64,000 nucleotides of DNA from an uncultured Thermoproteales archaeon (lineage in GTDB: Archaea; Thermoproteota; Thermoprotei; Thermoproteales; Thermoproteaceae), in contig CALJAK010000007.1 in NCBI GenBank assembly GCA_938027595.1, positions 141,982 to 205,981 on the forward strand, given 5' to 3'. Shown piece after piece: positions 42,655 through 52,735 of the stretch. The first letter of the stretch is position 1; each line of letters opens with the position of its first letter. Under the pieces are notes generated by a model that saw nothing but the letters and a program-made list of their open reading frames with translations, ran no database searches and had not been told where the DNA came from. The position numbers were made by a program, and so were the translations under genes.

Positions 42655-44112
42655 GTGGAGTTAGTTAAAAAAGCCAACCCCCACAGCCGGCAAAAACTCG
42701 GCAGAGATTTGATTGAGTGGTTTCACTGGCTTTTGAGAGAGGCCGAGTTGTACGACGTGAGGTACCCAGTGAAGGGTAGTTACGTCTGGCGTCCCTATGG
42801 CATGAAATTGAGACGAAAGGTAGAGGACTTGATACGGAAGATACACGACGAGACTGGTCATGAAGAGGTACTCTTCCCACTGTTCATACCGCAGGAGTTT
42901 TTCGCAAAGGAGTCTCAACACATAAGGGGGTTTGAGAAAGAGGTTTTCTGGGTGTCTAAAGGTGGCGAGGGTGGTGAGAGACTGATTTTGAGACCCACGT
43001 CAGAAACCGCCATCATGCCCATGGCTAAGTTGTGGATACAAGACTACAAAGACCTCCCCATGAAGTTGTATCAAATTGTGAACATCTTCAGAGCGGAGAC
43101 AAAAACGACGCACCCCATGATCCGGCTTAGGGAAGTCAGTATGTTCAAAGAGGCGCACACTATCCACGTGGACAGAGAAGACGCCGAGAGACAAGTAAGG
43201 GAAGCGTTGGAGATATACAAGAAAGTCTTTGACGAGATGTGTCTAGCTTACATGGTAAACAGACGTCCCGACTGGGACAAGTTCGCCGGCGCTGAGTACA
43301 CCATAGCTTTCGACACAGTGTTGCCCGACGGCAGAGCGCTGCAGATCGGCACCATACACTACTTAGGCACAAACTTCACTAGGGTGTTTGAAGTGACGTA
43401 TTTAGACCAAGACGGCAGCAGGAAGTTGGCTCACACTACTTCATACGGCATTTCCGAGAGGAGCATCGCGGCGATGTTGATCTCCGCCGGCGACGACGGT
43501 GGAACTACACTACCGCCGAAGTTAGCGCCTATACAAGTGGTGGTGGTGCCGATTTACTACAATGCGGAAGAGAGGTCGACAGTTATGACTCTGGCGAGCC
43601 AAGTGGTGGACATGTTGAAAAACACCGTGCGAATCTATGTAGATGGGAGAGACGACAAGACGCCGGGTTGGAAATTTTACCACTGGGAGCTGAAGGGCGT
43701 GCCGATACGGATAGAGATAGGCAAGCGGGAGGTGGAGCAGAGGCAAGTGGTGTTAGTGAGGAGAGACACTTTGGCAAAATACGTGACGAGCGTCGAGAGA
43801 GTGGTGGAAGACGTAACTGCCCTCATGAGGCAAGTGGAGGAGAACTTGAGAAAGTTGAATTGGGAAAACTTAAGGAGTAGGATTGTCAAAGTGGAAGATG
43901 TAGAGTCCGCGAAAAGAGTCGTTAGAGAGGGGAAGGTGGCCGAGGTGCCTTGGAGTGGCGATCATGAGTGTGGATTGAAAATACAAGAGCTTGTGGGGGC
44001 AGACGCTCTTGGCGTACCTCTAGACGCCGGAGCCATCGGCGGTTTTGACTTGCGTGATCCAGTTTGTGGCGTTAGAGCAGAGATGTGGCTTAGGCTGGCG
44101 GAGAGATACTAA
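42655..44112 (+). CDS. proS: prolyl-tRNA synthetase
   Basis: 485 aa from a GTG, class II synthetase of the archaeal/eukaryotic type. Motif 2 [25 protein letters not shown] and motif 1 are clear; the anticodon-binding domain begins near 290 ([13 protein letters not shown]), and the C-terminal zinc-like domain ends with the invariant Tyr (RLAERY). TATA-like AATTTTTATTAC at 42626-42637. Followed by rps26e. Confidence 0.96.
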   Translation: MELVKKANPHSRQKLGRDLIEWFHWLLREAELYDVRYPVKGSYVWRPYGMKLRRKVEDLIRKIHDETGHEEVLFPLFIPQEFFAKESQHIRGFEKEVFWVSKGGEGGERLILRPTSETAIMPMAKLWIQDYKDLPMKLYQIVNIFRAETKTTHPMIRLREVSMFKEAHTIHVDREDAERQVREALEIYKKVFDEMCLAYMVNRRPDWDKFAGAEYTIAFDTVLPDGRALQIGTIHYLGTNFTRVFEVTYLDQDGSRKLAHTTSYGISERSIAAMLISAGDDGGTTLPPKLAPIQVVVVPIYYNAEERSTVMTLASQVVDMLKNTVRIYVDGRDDKTPGWKFYHWELKGVPIRIEIGKREVEQRQVVLVRRDTLAKYVTSVERVVEDVTALMRQVEENLRKLNWENLRSRIVKVEDVESAKRVVREGKVAEVPWSGDHECGLKIQELVGADALGVPLDAGAIGGFDLRDPVCGVRAEMWLRLAERY

Positions 44113-44142
44113 AGTTTATATAGTGGAAAGTTGTGTGTGGTG

Positions 44143-44439
44143 ATGCCGAAGAAACGCAAAAATCGAGGTCGCAAGAAGGGAGATAAGGGCAGAGAGCCTT
44201 ACGTTCACTGCGACAACTGTGGTAAAGTGACGCCGCGGTCTAAAGCTGTCAGAATGACTGTGCCCCACTCACCCATCCCACCCGACCTCGCTAGAGAGTT
44301 GGAGAAGCAGGGGGCCATAATATCCCGCTATCTCGTTACAAAAACCTACTGTATAAACTGCGCAGTGTTCTTTGGCATCATCAAGGTGAGGCCTAGAGAG
44401 GAGAGAAAGAAGAAAATTCCTCTCCAACAAGTGGCTTGA
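44143..44439 (+). CDS. rps26e: 30S ribosomal protein S26e
   Basis: 98 aa from ATG 44143 (MPKKRKNRGRKKGDKGRE); the open frame reaches 44131 but the TATA box TTTATATA at 44115-44122 fits 44143. Zinc-binding CDNC and CINC pairs and the RMTVPHSPIPPDL segment identify it. S26e binds mRNA near the exit channel. It overlaps the next gene by 4 bp. Confidence 0.94.
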   Translation: MPKKRKNRGRKKGDKGREPYVHCDNCGKVTPRSKAVRMTVPHSPIPPDLARELEKQGAIISRYLVTKTYCINCAVFFGIIKVRPREERKKKIPLQQVA

Positions 44440-44912
44440 GTTTCTTAATCAAGAGCGACACTGTCTGTCCGTGGTCGATAGACTTAAAGACGTTAGTGAA
44501 GGGTAGATTTGACGTAGTTGTAGATTTCGTCATTGAGTCCACAAACGGCGGCGTTAGAGAAGTTTACGTCATGTTGTGCGACGGCACTACGCACTATGTA
44601 AACTCGCCAACTCCCCCCCGCGCGCGGGAGGCGGCGGAGTGGCTTCTCTCCACGCCAGTTTTCAAAACTAGTTTAGAAACTCTATTGAAGAAGTATAGAC
44701 ACGTGTATTACCTACATGAGGGGGGGATTGACGTGTCTAGAGTGAAGCTAGAGAGGGGTCTGTACGTCTTCGGCGACCACGACGGCTTGTCGCCTAGAGA
44801 CGAGGAGGTTTTGTCCAAGAGAGCTGTGTGGATTTCTCTAGGGCGCACTCCATACATGTCTTGGCAAGCTGCGGTATACATGGCGTACTTATTGAGAAAG
44901 TTAGGCGTCTAG
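44436..44912 (+). CDS. SPOUT-class RNA methyltransferase-like protein (TrmY-like)
   Basis: 158 aa from a TTG overlapping the rps26e stop. The C-terminal block YVFGDHDGLSPRDEEVLSKRAVWISLGRTPYMSW resembles the trefoil knot of TrmY/Trm10-like SPOUT proteins, with the GDHDG and ISLGR loops that bind SAM. TrmY makes N1-methyl-pseudouridine 54 in archaeal tRNA. Which SPOUT subfamily is uncertain, because the N-terminal half is not diagnostic. Confidence 0.65.
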   Translation: MSFLIKSDTVCPWSIDLKTLVKGRFDVVVDFVIESTNGGVREVYVMLCDGTTHYVNSPTPPRAREAAEWLLSTPVFKTSLETLLKKYRHVYYLHEGGIDVSRVKLERGLYVFGDHDGLSPRDEEVLSKRAVWISLGRTPYMSWQAAVYMAYLLRKLGV

Positions 44913-44914
44913 CT

Positions 44915-45460
44915 ATGGTTTCTGAACGTCTTAGGAAATACGTGCAGTTAGAGAAGGTGGCCGCTCGCATCCCACTGACGGCAAATCAATTGACAATCCT
45001 CTCGGTAGTGGTGGCTTGGGTGGGTGTGCCTATGGTTTGGAGTGGATTTCCCCCTTGGTTGTTCATCTTGGCTTCGGCTGCGCTGGACGCAATAGATGGG
45101 GCAGTGGCGAGAGCTAGAGGAGCCGCGAGTAAAAGCGGCGCTTTTCTAGACTCGCTAGTGGATAGATATTCAGACGTGGCGTATTTGCTCTACTTCTGGC
45201 ACCACGTGGATCACCTCCTCTTGTTTATAGCTGTACTCAACACGTTTGCCATTAGCTACACGCGGTGTAGGGGGGAAAGTCTGGGGGTGGCCGTGAGGGG
45301 CGTGGGGTTTATGGAGAGGGGTGAGAGAGTTTTCTTCCTCTTCGTGGCGAGTTTCTTCATGTCTATAATTGACGTCTTGTTGTTGCTCTACACGGCGTTG
45401 GTGACAACCGCAGCGGCATACCGCGGTTTTGTTGTCTATAGACAATTAAAGAATTTATAG
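44915..45460 (+). CDS. CDP-alcohol phosphatidyltransferase, archaeal phospholipid synthesis
   Basis: 181 aa from ATG 44915, two bases after the previous stop (an earlier in-frame start lies inside that gene). The signature DxxDGxxARx8GxxxDxxxD is complete: D58, D61, G62, A65, R66, G75, D79, D83. Five or six hydrophobic segments follow. It links a polar head group to CDP-archaeol; inositol phosphate or glycerol phosphate are likely partners but cannot be told apart here. Confidence 0.9.
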   Translation: MVSERLRKYVQLEKVAARIPLTANQLTILSVVVAWVGVPMVWSGFPPWLFILASAALDAIDGAVARARGAASKSGAFLDSLVDRYSDVAYLLYFWHHVDHLLLFIAVLNTFAISYTRCRGESLGVAVRGVGFMERGERVFFLFVASFFMSIIDVLLLLYTALVTTAAAYRGFVVYRQLKNL

Positions 45461-45478
45461 TGCAATATCTATCGACCC

Positions 45479-45877
45479 GTGAGCGTAGTTGCAGTGATTT
45501 CAGGGAATAAAATTGTGAAGCGTGAAATAGTGGAAGGTGACGTGTTGGAGGTAGTTAAGCGAGTGGCCGTTGATCTCTTAGACCAGTGGGACCCCACTCG
45601 TTCGGATTTTGTAATTTTGCGAGATTTCCACACACATAAATACCCAGCGCCGATCTCCAGGGAATTGTTTGAAAAAATCAAGCGATACTCTCCCAAACGG
45701 GTGGGAGACGTGGTTGAGGTGGTTTTTCCAGTTTTTGAAATTATACATGAGGCTCTGTGGAGTGGGGGCGAGATGCAGATAGACACAGCCACGCTTATAT
45801 TTCCACATGTAGACCAACAAACCACCGAACGTGTCTTGAGCGAAATTATGGAAAATTTGTCGCAGGAGTTAGAGTAG
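45479..45877 (+). CDS. hypothetical protein
   Basis: 132 aa from a GTG. Composition is ordinary soluble alpha/beta with a DFHTHKYP segment near residue 49, which has two His that could bind metal, and a helical C-terminus. No family recognised. It lies 18 bp downstream of the CDP-alcohol transferase gene and converges with polB (9 bp overlap). Confidence 0.75.
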   Translation: MSVVAVISGNKIVKREIVEGDVLEVVKRVAVDLLDQWDPTRSDFVILRDFHTHKYPAPISRELFEKIKRYSPKRVGDVVEVVFPVFEIIHEALWSGGEMQIDTATLIFPHVDQQTTERVLSEIMENLSQELE

Positions 45878-48415
45878 TTTAGAGACGCCCCACATCTCCT
45901 CGGTGGAGACTCCCATAGCCTCCAGAATCTGTTCGAGAGATGTGTTGATGTACTCTAGGTATTTCTTCACGTCTATCTCGTCTATCCTAGCCAGTTGTAT
46001 GGGCTTCACGCCGATGGGGTCCACGGTTTTTATCAAAACTATGGCGTCTCCCCTACCGATGCGAATGCCGTAGCGCAATAACTGCTCCGCTGCTTTCACG
46101 TGTTGGGGTTTGTTCTTTGTATATTCATCTATGTTTTTATTTAACACAATCTTTATGCCGAGTTTGTCTAGCGACACTTTTTTCTCTTTGATTAAGACTT
46201 CGGCCTCTCTAACCATAGCCACCACGGCGTCTCTCACTTTGGCTATATCCCCGACGGACTCTATGTTTTTCAAGTTAGTCACTATGTTGTCCACTAACTC
46301 TCTCACAAGTGGGGGAGCGTTGCGCTTCTTAGCCACGATCCCCTTGACTATCACACTGCCATCTCTAGCTATGCCGAGGTAATTCTTCTTTCTCCCACTA
46401 AACATGACGAATTTGTAGATTTTGTCTAGCTCTATGTCTATTCCAACTTCCTCGGCATATTTAGTCAATTTCTCCAACTTCTCTTCAGTCACATTCCAGA
46501 GGAAGAGCGAGTCTGTGTCGCCATATAGCGGAATCAACCCCATCTCTATGGCTCTCAACAATGTGCTAGACATGACGTACCTAGCCAGAGCGGTGGTGAG
46601 TTCAGCCACTGGGGGGCAGTACAGTGGAAAAGTCTCGGCGCCGAGTACGCCATATGAAGCGTTTATGAAAACTTTCATAGCGCTCTGAACTACGTCGTAG
46701 AGCTGCCGCTCTGTGGGAGTTTGGGCTTTTTTAGCTAACTTTTTGTAGACATGCACTCTCAAGTCACGCAGCGCGCCCACCAGCGTGTTGATCATGCCAG
46801 GTTTGTCTTTACATACCTCGTGAGGAAGTTCGGCGATTGGTCTCTCCCCCCTGCCGCAGTTTACAGTTTCATATGAAAGATTCCACTTACTTATTATGGA
46901 GGGGTACAGCGATGCGAAGTCCAATACATATACGTCGAAAAATATGCCAGTCGGCGGGTCTAACACCACGGCGCCGGCGTATTTCTTGCCTTTTATCACC
47001 GCTTTAGTGTAGAGCTCTCCCCTCTCTCTAATTATGTCTTCTCTATTGGGAATCAACCACCCCCTCCGCCTATGTTCGTAGTACAACATGTTCCTAATCC
47101 ACGCCGACACTTGCGACCTCGTGATGTCTTCTATGGGCATTTTCGCTATTCTAGCCAGCAGGAATATCAATTGCATGACTAACTCGCCGTTGTAGAGTGT
47201 TAAGTACAACGTAATGAGGGCGTCTCTGTAGTTATATTCAGCCAACTCCCAGTAGTCCATCTTGGATATGTTCTTCTGACTCTTCAACTTCCCCACTCCC
47301 AAAATGGCGTAGGCAATCCCGTCGAGCCCCCTCTCTCCCCTGTAGACCCCACCGAAGGCGTACGCTTCAATTGCTTTGATGGCGAAAAACTTGAACAAAT
47401 CAATGTGGACACCTGGCGACACAGTCACGTAGTCTCTCTTGGGAGCTATGGGTATCTCCTCTCTAGACATGCCAAGTGCAAGTGCTCTGTTGTATAAATA
47501 GGGCAAGTCGAAGTTGTCTCCATTGAAAGTCACCACCACTGGATATTGGACAATGGTTTTGAACACTTCTCTCAAGAGGTCGTACTCGTCGTCGAAAAAC
47601 AACATCTCATAATCGGGTTGGTATCTTGAATCTATCTCCATGTGGGGTCGGCGGAGTATCAAAACTCGCCTGAGCCCATCGCTTCCGACCAGCGCAACTG
47701 AGATTACCTCAAACTCCGCATCGCGTGGGTCAGGTATCTTGCCCTCGTGTGGCGTGTACACTTCAACGTCTATGGCTAATCTCTTGATGTGTGGGAGGGG
47801 AGCTTGGAAAAGTGGGATCCACCCCTCCGCCACTTTGGAATGCTCTGGCTTGAAGACGCTACTCAACGTAGACTTCACTTCTGGCGGTATGGAGATCTCC
47901 ACGGGGGTGAGTCCACTCCCGTTTGACTTGTACCACATGCCGGGTATTATGTCTCTGTCGAAGAGATAACTGTGGTGGTACTTAATCCGGGACTCCCAAC
48001 TGTTTTTCAACATATCTCTCAACGACTTTTTACCGCCGCCGATGGTAAGTGGGTCTTTCGCATATATCTTAGTCACTACTATCCTCTTGTCGTGTAAAGC
48101 GTCGTATTTCTCCTCTAGATCCATGTGGCTAAACCCTGGATGTTTCAACACCTCGGGATATTTCTCCACGATTTTCTCTGGCGTGGAGTCAGTGACGAGA
48201 TACGGCTTGTGGTTAGTGTTGTCGTACCAGTAGTACACAACGTCCCCCACGGGGTCGTACAATTTAACTAACGCCCTTCCCTCGACCCCGTCGTAGACAA
48301 TAGAGAGGACAATAGATGGGGGGATTGAGTTCGACACTACACCTCTAATTTTACTCTCTTCAATCGCTTCCCCCTCGTACTCATTTATCTCTTCAAACTC
48401 TTCAATCTCTTCCAC
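45869..48415 (-). CDS. polB: family B DNA polymerase
   Basis: 848 aa from a GTG. N-terminal uracil-reading domain, then 3'-5' exonuclease: Exo I LAIDVEVYTP (D216, E218), Exo II VVTFNGDNFDLPYLYNRA and Exo III YNYRDALI. Polymerase motifs DFASLYPSIIS (A), KVFINASYGVLG (B) and YGDTDSLF (C) are all intact, so it should be an active proofreading replicase of the PolB1/B3 type. A TATA-like TTTTTTAAC at 48437-48445 precedes the start. Confidence 0.97.
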   Translation of the reverse strand: MEEIEEFEEINEYEGEAIEESKIRGVVSNSIPPSIVLSIVYDGVEGRALVKLYDPVGDVVYYWYDNTNHKPYLVTDSTPEKIVEKYPEVLKHPGFSHMDLEEKYDALHDKRIVVTKIYAKDPLTIGGGKKSLRDMLKNSWESRIKYHHSYLFDRDIIPGMWYKSNGSGLTPVEISIPPEVKSTLSSVFKPEHSKVAEGWIPLFQAPLPHIKRLAIDVEVYTPHEGKIPDPRDAEFEVISVALVGSDGLRRVLILRRPHMEIDSRYQPDYEMLFFDDEYDLLREVFKTIVQYPVVVTFNGDNFDLPYLYNRALALGMSREEIPIAPKRDYVTVSPGVHIDLFKFFAIKAIEAYAFGGVYRGERGLDGIAYAILGVGKLKSQKNISKMDYWELAEYNYRDALITLYLTLYNGELVMQLIFLLARIAKMPIEDITRSQVSAWIRNMLYYEHRRRGWLIPNREDIIRERGELYTKAVIKGKKYAGAVVLDPPTGIFFDVYVLDFASLYPSIISKWNLSYETVNCGRGERPIAELPHEVCKDKPGMINTLVGALRDLRVHVYKKLAKKAQTPTERQLYDVVQSAMKVFINASYGVLGAETFPLYCPPVAELTTALARYVMSSTLLRAIEMGLIPLYGDTDSLFLWNVTEEKLEKLTKYAEEVGIDIELDKIYKFVMFSGRKKNYLGIARDGSVIVKGIVAKKRNAPPLVRELVDNIVTNLKNIESVGDIAKVRDAVVAMVREAEVLIKEKKVSLDKLGIKIVLNKNIDEYTKNKPQHVKAAEQLLRYGIRIGRGDAIVLIKTVDPIGVKPIQLARIDEIDVKKYLEYINTSLEQILEAMGVSTEEMWGVSKLL

Positions 48416-48495
48416 AGTTTTATTTGTGTTAGAGTTAAAAAACCAACGTGATTACCAACGGTAAAACTTTATAAATTACTACTTCAATTCAAACT

Positions 48496-48906
48496 GTGGT
48501 AATATATGTATCGCCACATAAATCAGACAATAAGACGTCGGCAGCCACAGACTTAAAGCGGATTATCGTGACTGAGGTAATAAACGAAGCGATACAAGGC
48601 ATTACAATTCTAGACGAGCGAGGTGTGCCGCTGATTCACCACCTGCCCAACACGTTGACGGCAAAAACCCTCCGCCAAGTCACTAACCTCATTGAGGTGG
48701 TTAACATAATTAAACAAAACCAAGACGACAACCTCGGCGATTTTAACTACGTCTTGATAAAATACGCCAACTATAAAGTCGCCATGATAGAATTGCCAAA
48801 TAGAAAGGGATGGCTAATTTTCTTCATAAATCCCCTCTGGCATTTAGAAAACCTCATGCCGAGAATTAGACAATTTACACACAAAATAGTCCAAAACCTC
48901 ACTTAG
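48496..48906 (+). CDS. small roadblock/longin-like protein, unknown function
   Basis: 136 aa from a GTG with TATA ACTTTATAAAT at 48466-48476. The order strand-helix-strand-strand (GITILDERGVPLIHH ... YVLIKYANYKVAMIEL ... WLIFFI) with a final helix fits the roadblock/LC7 or longin fold seen in archaeal GTPase regulators, but no GTPase gene is nearby and the fold is guessed. It converges on HMG-CoA reductase, overlapping by 8 bp. Confidence 0.65.
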   Translation: MVIYVSPHKSDNKTSAATDLKRIIVTEVINEAIQGITILDERGVPLIHHLPNTLTAKTLRQVTNLIEVVNIIKQNQDDNLGDFNYVLIKYANYKVAMIELPNRKGWLIFFINPLWHLENLMPRIRQFTHKIVQNLT

Positions 48907-50080
48907 CCCGACCGAATTTCTTATGAGCAGACGCCAACTCGCCCCTAGCCAACGCCACCAACAAATTCAACTCTCCCGCCAACACCGCGCCAGCGACGAT
49001 CTCCGCTAGCTTGAGGCTATTGACTCCGGGCGGATCGCCGGGGCCAGCCACGCCGAGGAGTTGCAATGCCTCCCTCTGTGTGGGCAACCCCGTGCCGCCC
49101 CCCACTGTGCCCACTTCTAAACTGGGTAGAAATATCGATATGTACAACCCCCCCTCCCTAACTTCGGTAGAGGTTATCCCCATGCTGGACTCCACCACTT
49201 GCGCGGCGTCTTGCCCAGTGGCGATGAACATTGCGGCAATGATGTTGGCAAAGTGTGCGTTGAAGCCGTAGGAGTGAGCCAACGCGGAGCCTAACAAATT
49301 TTTCCTAGTGTTAACCAAATCTACGTCTTCTGGAGTCACCTCTAGCTTTGCCAAAACTTCTCTCTTGACTAAAGCCTCCGCCGCCACAGTCTTGCCCCTA
49401 CCCAGTATGTAGTTCACAGAGTTGGCTTTCTTATCTACACACATGTTGCCACTTAAGGCGATTAACTTCGCTCTGCCGAATTTCTCCTCTATGTACCTCG
49501 CCACGGCTTCAGACGCAATGGTGACCATGTTCATTCCCATGGCGTCTCCAGTGGAGAACACCATTCTGAGCCATATGTAATTACCCACCACAAAGGGTTG
49601 TATTTCCTTTAGTTTTCCAAACCGCGTCGTAGACTCTGCGGTTTTCTTCAATTCTTCGAAGTGTTGAGATGTCCACTGCGCCAACTCCACTGCGTCTGCA
49701 AGCGTCTCTGTGCGGAACACTGGAGCTCTCGCCATGCCGTCTTTCAACACTTTGACTCGGACGCCGCCGGATTCCGTGACTAGCTTCGCACCTCTGTTGA
49801 CAGACGCCACTAGTGCCCCCTCCGTCGTGGCTAGAGGGACGTAGTAATAACCATTTGCATAATCGCCTTTTATCAAGAGAGGACCCGCCACGCCCAGTGG
49901 CACTTGCACCGCCCCAATGACGTTCTCGATGTTTCTCCCCACTACGGAGTTGAAATCTATGACGGTTTTGGCGACGTTCTCCAGCCTCACGCCGGTCTCT
50001 TCCTCCAAATACCGCCGCCTGGCTTCGGCGGCTTTGTTGGCGTCTGCGTACATTTTGTCAAATTCATGCAGTTTTACCAT
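48899..50080 (-). CDS. hmgA: 3-hydroxy-3-methylglutaryl-CoA reductase
   Basis: 393 aa from the ATG at 50080 (MVKLHEFDKMYADANK); the frame continues to 50167 over the divergent gene. Class I-like archaeal enzyme making mevalonate from HMG-CoA with NADPH. Catalytic residues are in TEGALVAS (Glu), DKKANSVNY (Lys), STGDAMGMN (nucleotide site), GTGLPTQREALQ and the C-terminal SAHKKFGRAK (His). It shares a short AT-rich promoter with the thiolase-like gene. Confidence 0.96.
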   Translation of the reverse strand: MVKLHEFDKMYADANKAAEARRRYLEEETGVRLENVAKTVIDFNSVVGRNIENVIGAVQVPLGVAGPLLIKGDYANGYYYVPLATTEGALVASVNRGAKLVTESGGVRVKVLKDGMARAPVFRTETLADAVELAQWTSQHFEELKKTAESTTRFGKLKEIQPFVVGNYIWLRMVFSTGDAMGMNMVTIASEAVARYIEEKFGRAKLIALSGNMCVDKKANSVNYILGRGKTVAAEALVKREVLAKLEVTPEDVDLVNTRKNLLGSALAHSYGFNAHFANIIAAMFIATGQDAAQVVESSMGITSTEVREGGLYISIFLPSLEVGTVGGGTGLPTQREALQLLGVAGPGDPPGVNSLKLAEIVAGAVLAGELNLLVALARGELASAHKKFGRAK

Positions 50081-50085
50081 ATGAA

Positions 50086-50113
50086 ACATTTTAATAATTG
50101 GCATTAAAAAATT
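50086..50113. promoter_or_regulatory. divergent promoter, hmgA / thiolase-like operon
   Basis: CATTTTAATAATT (50086-50098) is 19-31 nt before the thiolase-like ATG; minus-strand AAATTTTTTAATG (50102-50114) is 22-34 nt before the hmgA ATG. The 36-bp gap could couple the two halves of mevalonate synthesis. Confidence 0.5.
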
Positions 50114-50116
50114 TCG

Positions 50117-51220
50117 ATGAAAAACGTACACATAGCGGGTGGTGCGCTGCATGTTGTTGGTCGTCACTACGACAAGAACATTGACGACATGGCAGCTGTA
50201 GTTTTAGACAGAGCGCTGGCGGAGGCGGGGGTTGACATAGACGCACTCTACGTGGCGTCTTCTACCACAGAGTTGGCAAATAAACAACAACTCCTCGGCG
50301 TATACATACTTGAATCTTTGGGGTTGGACAAACTACCCACGTTCAGAGTAGAAAATGGAGACAACTCCGGCGCCGCTGCCATCGCTGCAGCTTATTACGC
50401 AATCAAATCCGGCGAACACCACTGCGTGGCTGTGGTTGGCGTCGACAAACCGCACGACCTGTTGAGTAACCAACAACAAGACGTCTACAGCACAGTTTTA
50501 GACGCGTATTTCGAGAAATATTTCGGCTTCACTCCCCTCTCTTACGCTGCTATGATGGCTAAGGCTTATATGAAGCGATATGAATACCGCTACGAAGACT
50601 TGGCAATGTGGCCCATCTTAATGCACGACCACGGTGTTTCAAATCCAAATGCATATTTCCGAAAGCGAGCTAAGTTAGAAGACGTGATGAACAGCGAACT
50701 CGTCAGCGAGCCGCTTAGGTTGTACGACGTGGGTCCACTAGTCGACGGAGCTGCGGCTGTTGTGTTGTGCAGCAGGGGGGGAGGCCCCCGCATTCTCTCT
50801 ATAGCCACAGCCTCCAACACAACTCCGTTTGGCTTAAGGACTGACTATGTTCAGCTTTACAGTACCATGAACGCAGCTGAAGTGGCTTATAAGAAAGCTG
50901 GCATCACGCCGAGAGATGTAGCCACTGCGGAAGTCCACGACTCATTTTCTATATTTGGCGTGTTGGCGCTGGAGGGACTGGGGCTTGTGGAGAGAGGCGC
51001 AACGTTGAGGTTGTTGAAAAACGGCGACTTTCCGGTGAACTACAGCGGTGGTTTTAAAGCACGAGGCAACGTCATGGGTGCTACTGGCGTATATCAATTG
51101 TTGGAGGTGACGTGGCAGTTGGAGGGCCGCGGTTTCAAGAGAGTCGACGGGAACTACGGCGTGATTCACAGTATGGGTGGCGTGGATAGAATCTCAACAG
51201 TAATCGTGGTGGGTGTATGA
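50117..51220 (+). CDS. thiolase-superfamily protein lacking the catalytic Cys
   Basis: 367 aa, SCP-x/acetyl-CoA acetyltransferase-like thiolase. The fold signatures are present (SVE-type VENGDNSGAAAI, EVHDSFSIFG with H274, NYSGGFK, GATGVYQL), but the nucleophilic Cys expected in ACASGG is D82 in GDNSG, and the GHP His is N318 in RGNVMGATG. So it is probably not a working acetoacetyl-CoA thiolase. It precedes DUF35 and HMG-CoA synthase, the usual partners of archaeal thiolase in a channelling complex. Confidence 0.88.
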   Translation: MKNVHIAGGALHVVGRHYDKNIDDMAAVVLDRALAEAGVDIDALYVASSTTELANKQQLLGVYILESLGLDKLPTFRVENGDNSGAAAIAAAYYAIKSGEHHCVAVVGVDKPHDLLSNQQQDVYSTVLDAYFEKYFGFTPLSYAAMMAKAYMKRYEYRYEDLAMWPILMHDHGVSNPNAYFRKRAKLEDVMNSELVSEPLRLYDVGPLVDGAAAVVLCSRGGGPRILSIATASNTTPFGLRTDYVQLYSTMNAAEVAYKKAGITPRDVATAEVHDSFSIFGVLALEGLGLVERGATLRLLKNGDFPVNYSGGFKARGNVMGATGVYQLLEVTWQLEGRGFKRVDGNYGVIHSMGGVDRISTVIVVGV

Positions 51221-51246
51221 ATATATACCTACATCGAGGTTGAAGT

Positions 51247-51648
51247 ATGAAACACGAATCTGTCCCAATCTACTGGCGCAACGTTCCCCAATACTATCGC
51301 TTGGTTGGAAAGCGATGTAAGAAGTGTTCAAAACTCTACTACCCGCCAGTGGTTAGATGTAGATGTGGCTCTAGAGAATTTGAAGACGTGGCGCTCCCCC
51401 ACGAGGGGAAATTAGTGGAGTACACTGTGTTGTACCAAGTGGGCACCGACTTCCTCAAACAAAAACCATTGATAGTTGGACTTGTGGAGGTGGCAGACGG
51501 AGTGAGGATACCCAGCCAGATCGTGGACGTGCAGCCTGAAAAAGTGACGCTCGGCATGAGAGTAGAAGCTGTGTTTAGGAGAGTGTCTACCGACGGTAGA
51601 CATGGGTTAGTCATGTATGGATGTAAATTCCGACCGGTAGACCTATGA
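51247..51648 (+). CDS. DUF35 zinc-ribbon OB-fold protein
   Basis: 133 aa. N-terminal zinc ribbon with CKKC (24-27) and CRC (38-40), followed by an OB-fold (about 50-130). In archaea DUF35 proteins scaffold a thiolase-HMG-CoA synthase complex and bind the CoA moiety, letting the endergonic thiolase product pass straight to the synthase. It overlaps the synthase gene by 4 bp. Confidence 0.92.
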   Translation: MKHESVPIYWRNVPQYYRLVGKRCKKCSKLYYPPVVRCRCGSREFEDVALPHEGKLVEYTVLYQVGTDFLKQKPLIVGLVEVADGVRIPSQIVDVQPEKVTLGMRVEAVFRRVSTDGRHGLVMYGCKFRPVDL

Positions 51649-52688
51649 TTGGGGTAGTGAGTTGGGGCGCATACATTCCGAAGTATCGCATTAGGACAGA
51701 GGAGGTGGCTAGAGTCTGGGGCGACGATTCGCTGCGCATTGTAGATGTGTATTTGATAGATGAAAAGAGCGTGGAGGGATTAGACGAGGATGCAGTTACA
51801 ATCGCCGTGGAGGCCTCCAGGAGAGCGCTGAAGAGGGGAGGGATTGACCCCAAACGCATAGGCGCCGTATACGTGGGGACTGAATCGAAGCCCTACGCAG
51901 TTAAGCCAATCTCTTCGGTGTTAGTGGAGGCTTTAGGCATGAGTAACAACGTCTACGCCGTGGATATGGAGTTTGCATGCAAAGCAGCCAGCGAGGGACT
52001 CATCGCGGCGGTTGGGCTTGTGGAAACTGGCCGCGTTGAATACGGCATGACCGTAGGCGCCGACACGTCTCAAGGCGAGCCTGGCGAACATTTGGAGTAC
52101 TCAGCCAGCAGTGGTGGAGCTGCATTGGTGGTGGGTAGAGAGGGCGTGGTAGCTGAGATGGAGGCAGTATATTCATACGTCTCAGACACGCCGGACTTCT
52201 GGCGGAGAGATGGGTCTCCATATCCAATGCATGGCGAGGGTTTCACTGGAGAGCCGGCGTACTTCCGGCATGTGATAAATGCCGCTCGTGGAGTGATGGA
52301 GAACCACGGTTATAAACCGTCTGACTTCACTTATGCAGTTTTCCACCAACCCAATGGTCGTTTTCCAGTGCGCGCAGCCTCTACGTTGGGTATACCCATC
52401 GAAAGAGTCAAGCCGGGTATTGTGGTGACTCACATTGGCAATACATATAACGCCTCTGCTTTGCTTGGTTTTGCCAAGATACTCGACGTGGCGAAACCCG
52501 GCGACAGAGTGTTATTGGTGACTTTTGGCTCTGGAGCTGGTTCCAACGCTTTCGTTTTCAAAATTACAGATTTAATAACGGAAAGACAAGACAAAACAAA
52601 CACAGTAGAGAGAATGTTACAGAACAAAATATATATAGATTACGCTAGATATCTAAAAATGCGTAAAATGGTCAAATTGTTTGAATAA
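51645..52688 (+). CDS. hmgS: hydroxymethylglutaryl-CoA synthase
   Basis: 347 aa archaeal HMGCS. Nucleophilic Cys in [12 protein letters not shown], general acid/base Glu in the [11 protein letters not shown] and later AEMEAVYSY regions, and His in [11 protein letters not shown]. Catalyses acetoacetyl-CoA plus acetyl-CoA to HMG-CoA. All expected residues are visible, in contrast to the neighbouring thiolase-like protein. The C-terminal tail after the [10 protein letters not shown] motif is basic. Confidence 0.95.
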   Translation: MIGVVSWGAYIPKYRIRTEEVARVWGDDSLRIVDVYLIDEKSVEGLDEDAVTIAVEASRRALKRGGIDPKRIGAVYVGTESKPYAVKPISSVLVEALGMSNNVYAVDMEFACKAASEGLIAAVGLVETGRVEYGMTVGADTSQGEPGEHLEYSASSGGAALVVGREGVVAEMEAVYSYVSDTPDFWRRDGSPYPMHGEGFTGEPAYFRHVINAARGVMENHGYKPSDFTYAVFHQPNGRFPVRAASTLGIPIERVKPGIVVTHIGNTYNASALLGFAKILDVAKPGDRVLLVTFGSGAGSNAFVFKITDLITERQDKTNTVERMLQNKIYIDYARYLKMRKMVKLFE

Positions 52689-52735
52689 TACCTAAAGTAA
52701 ATGTTACTGTGAAAAATAAAACTTGTCATCTTTAC

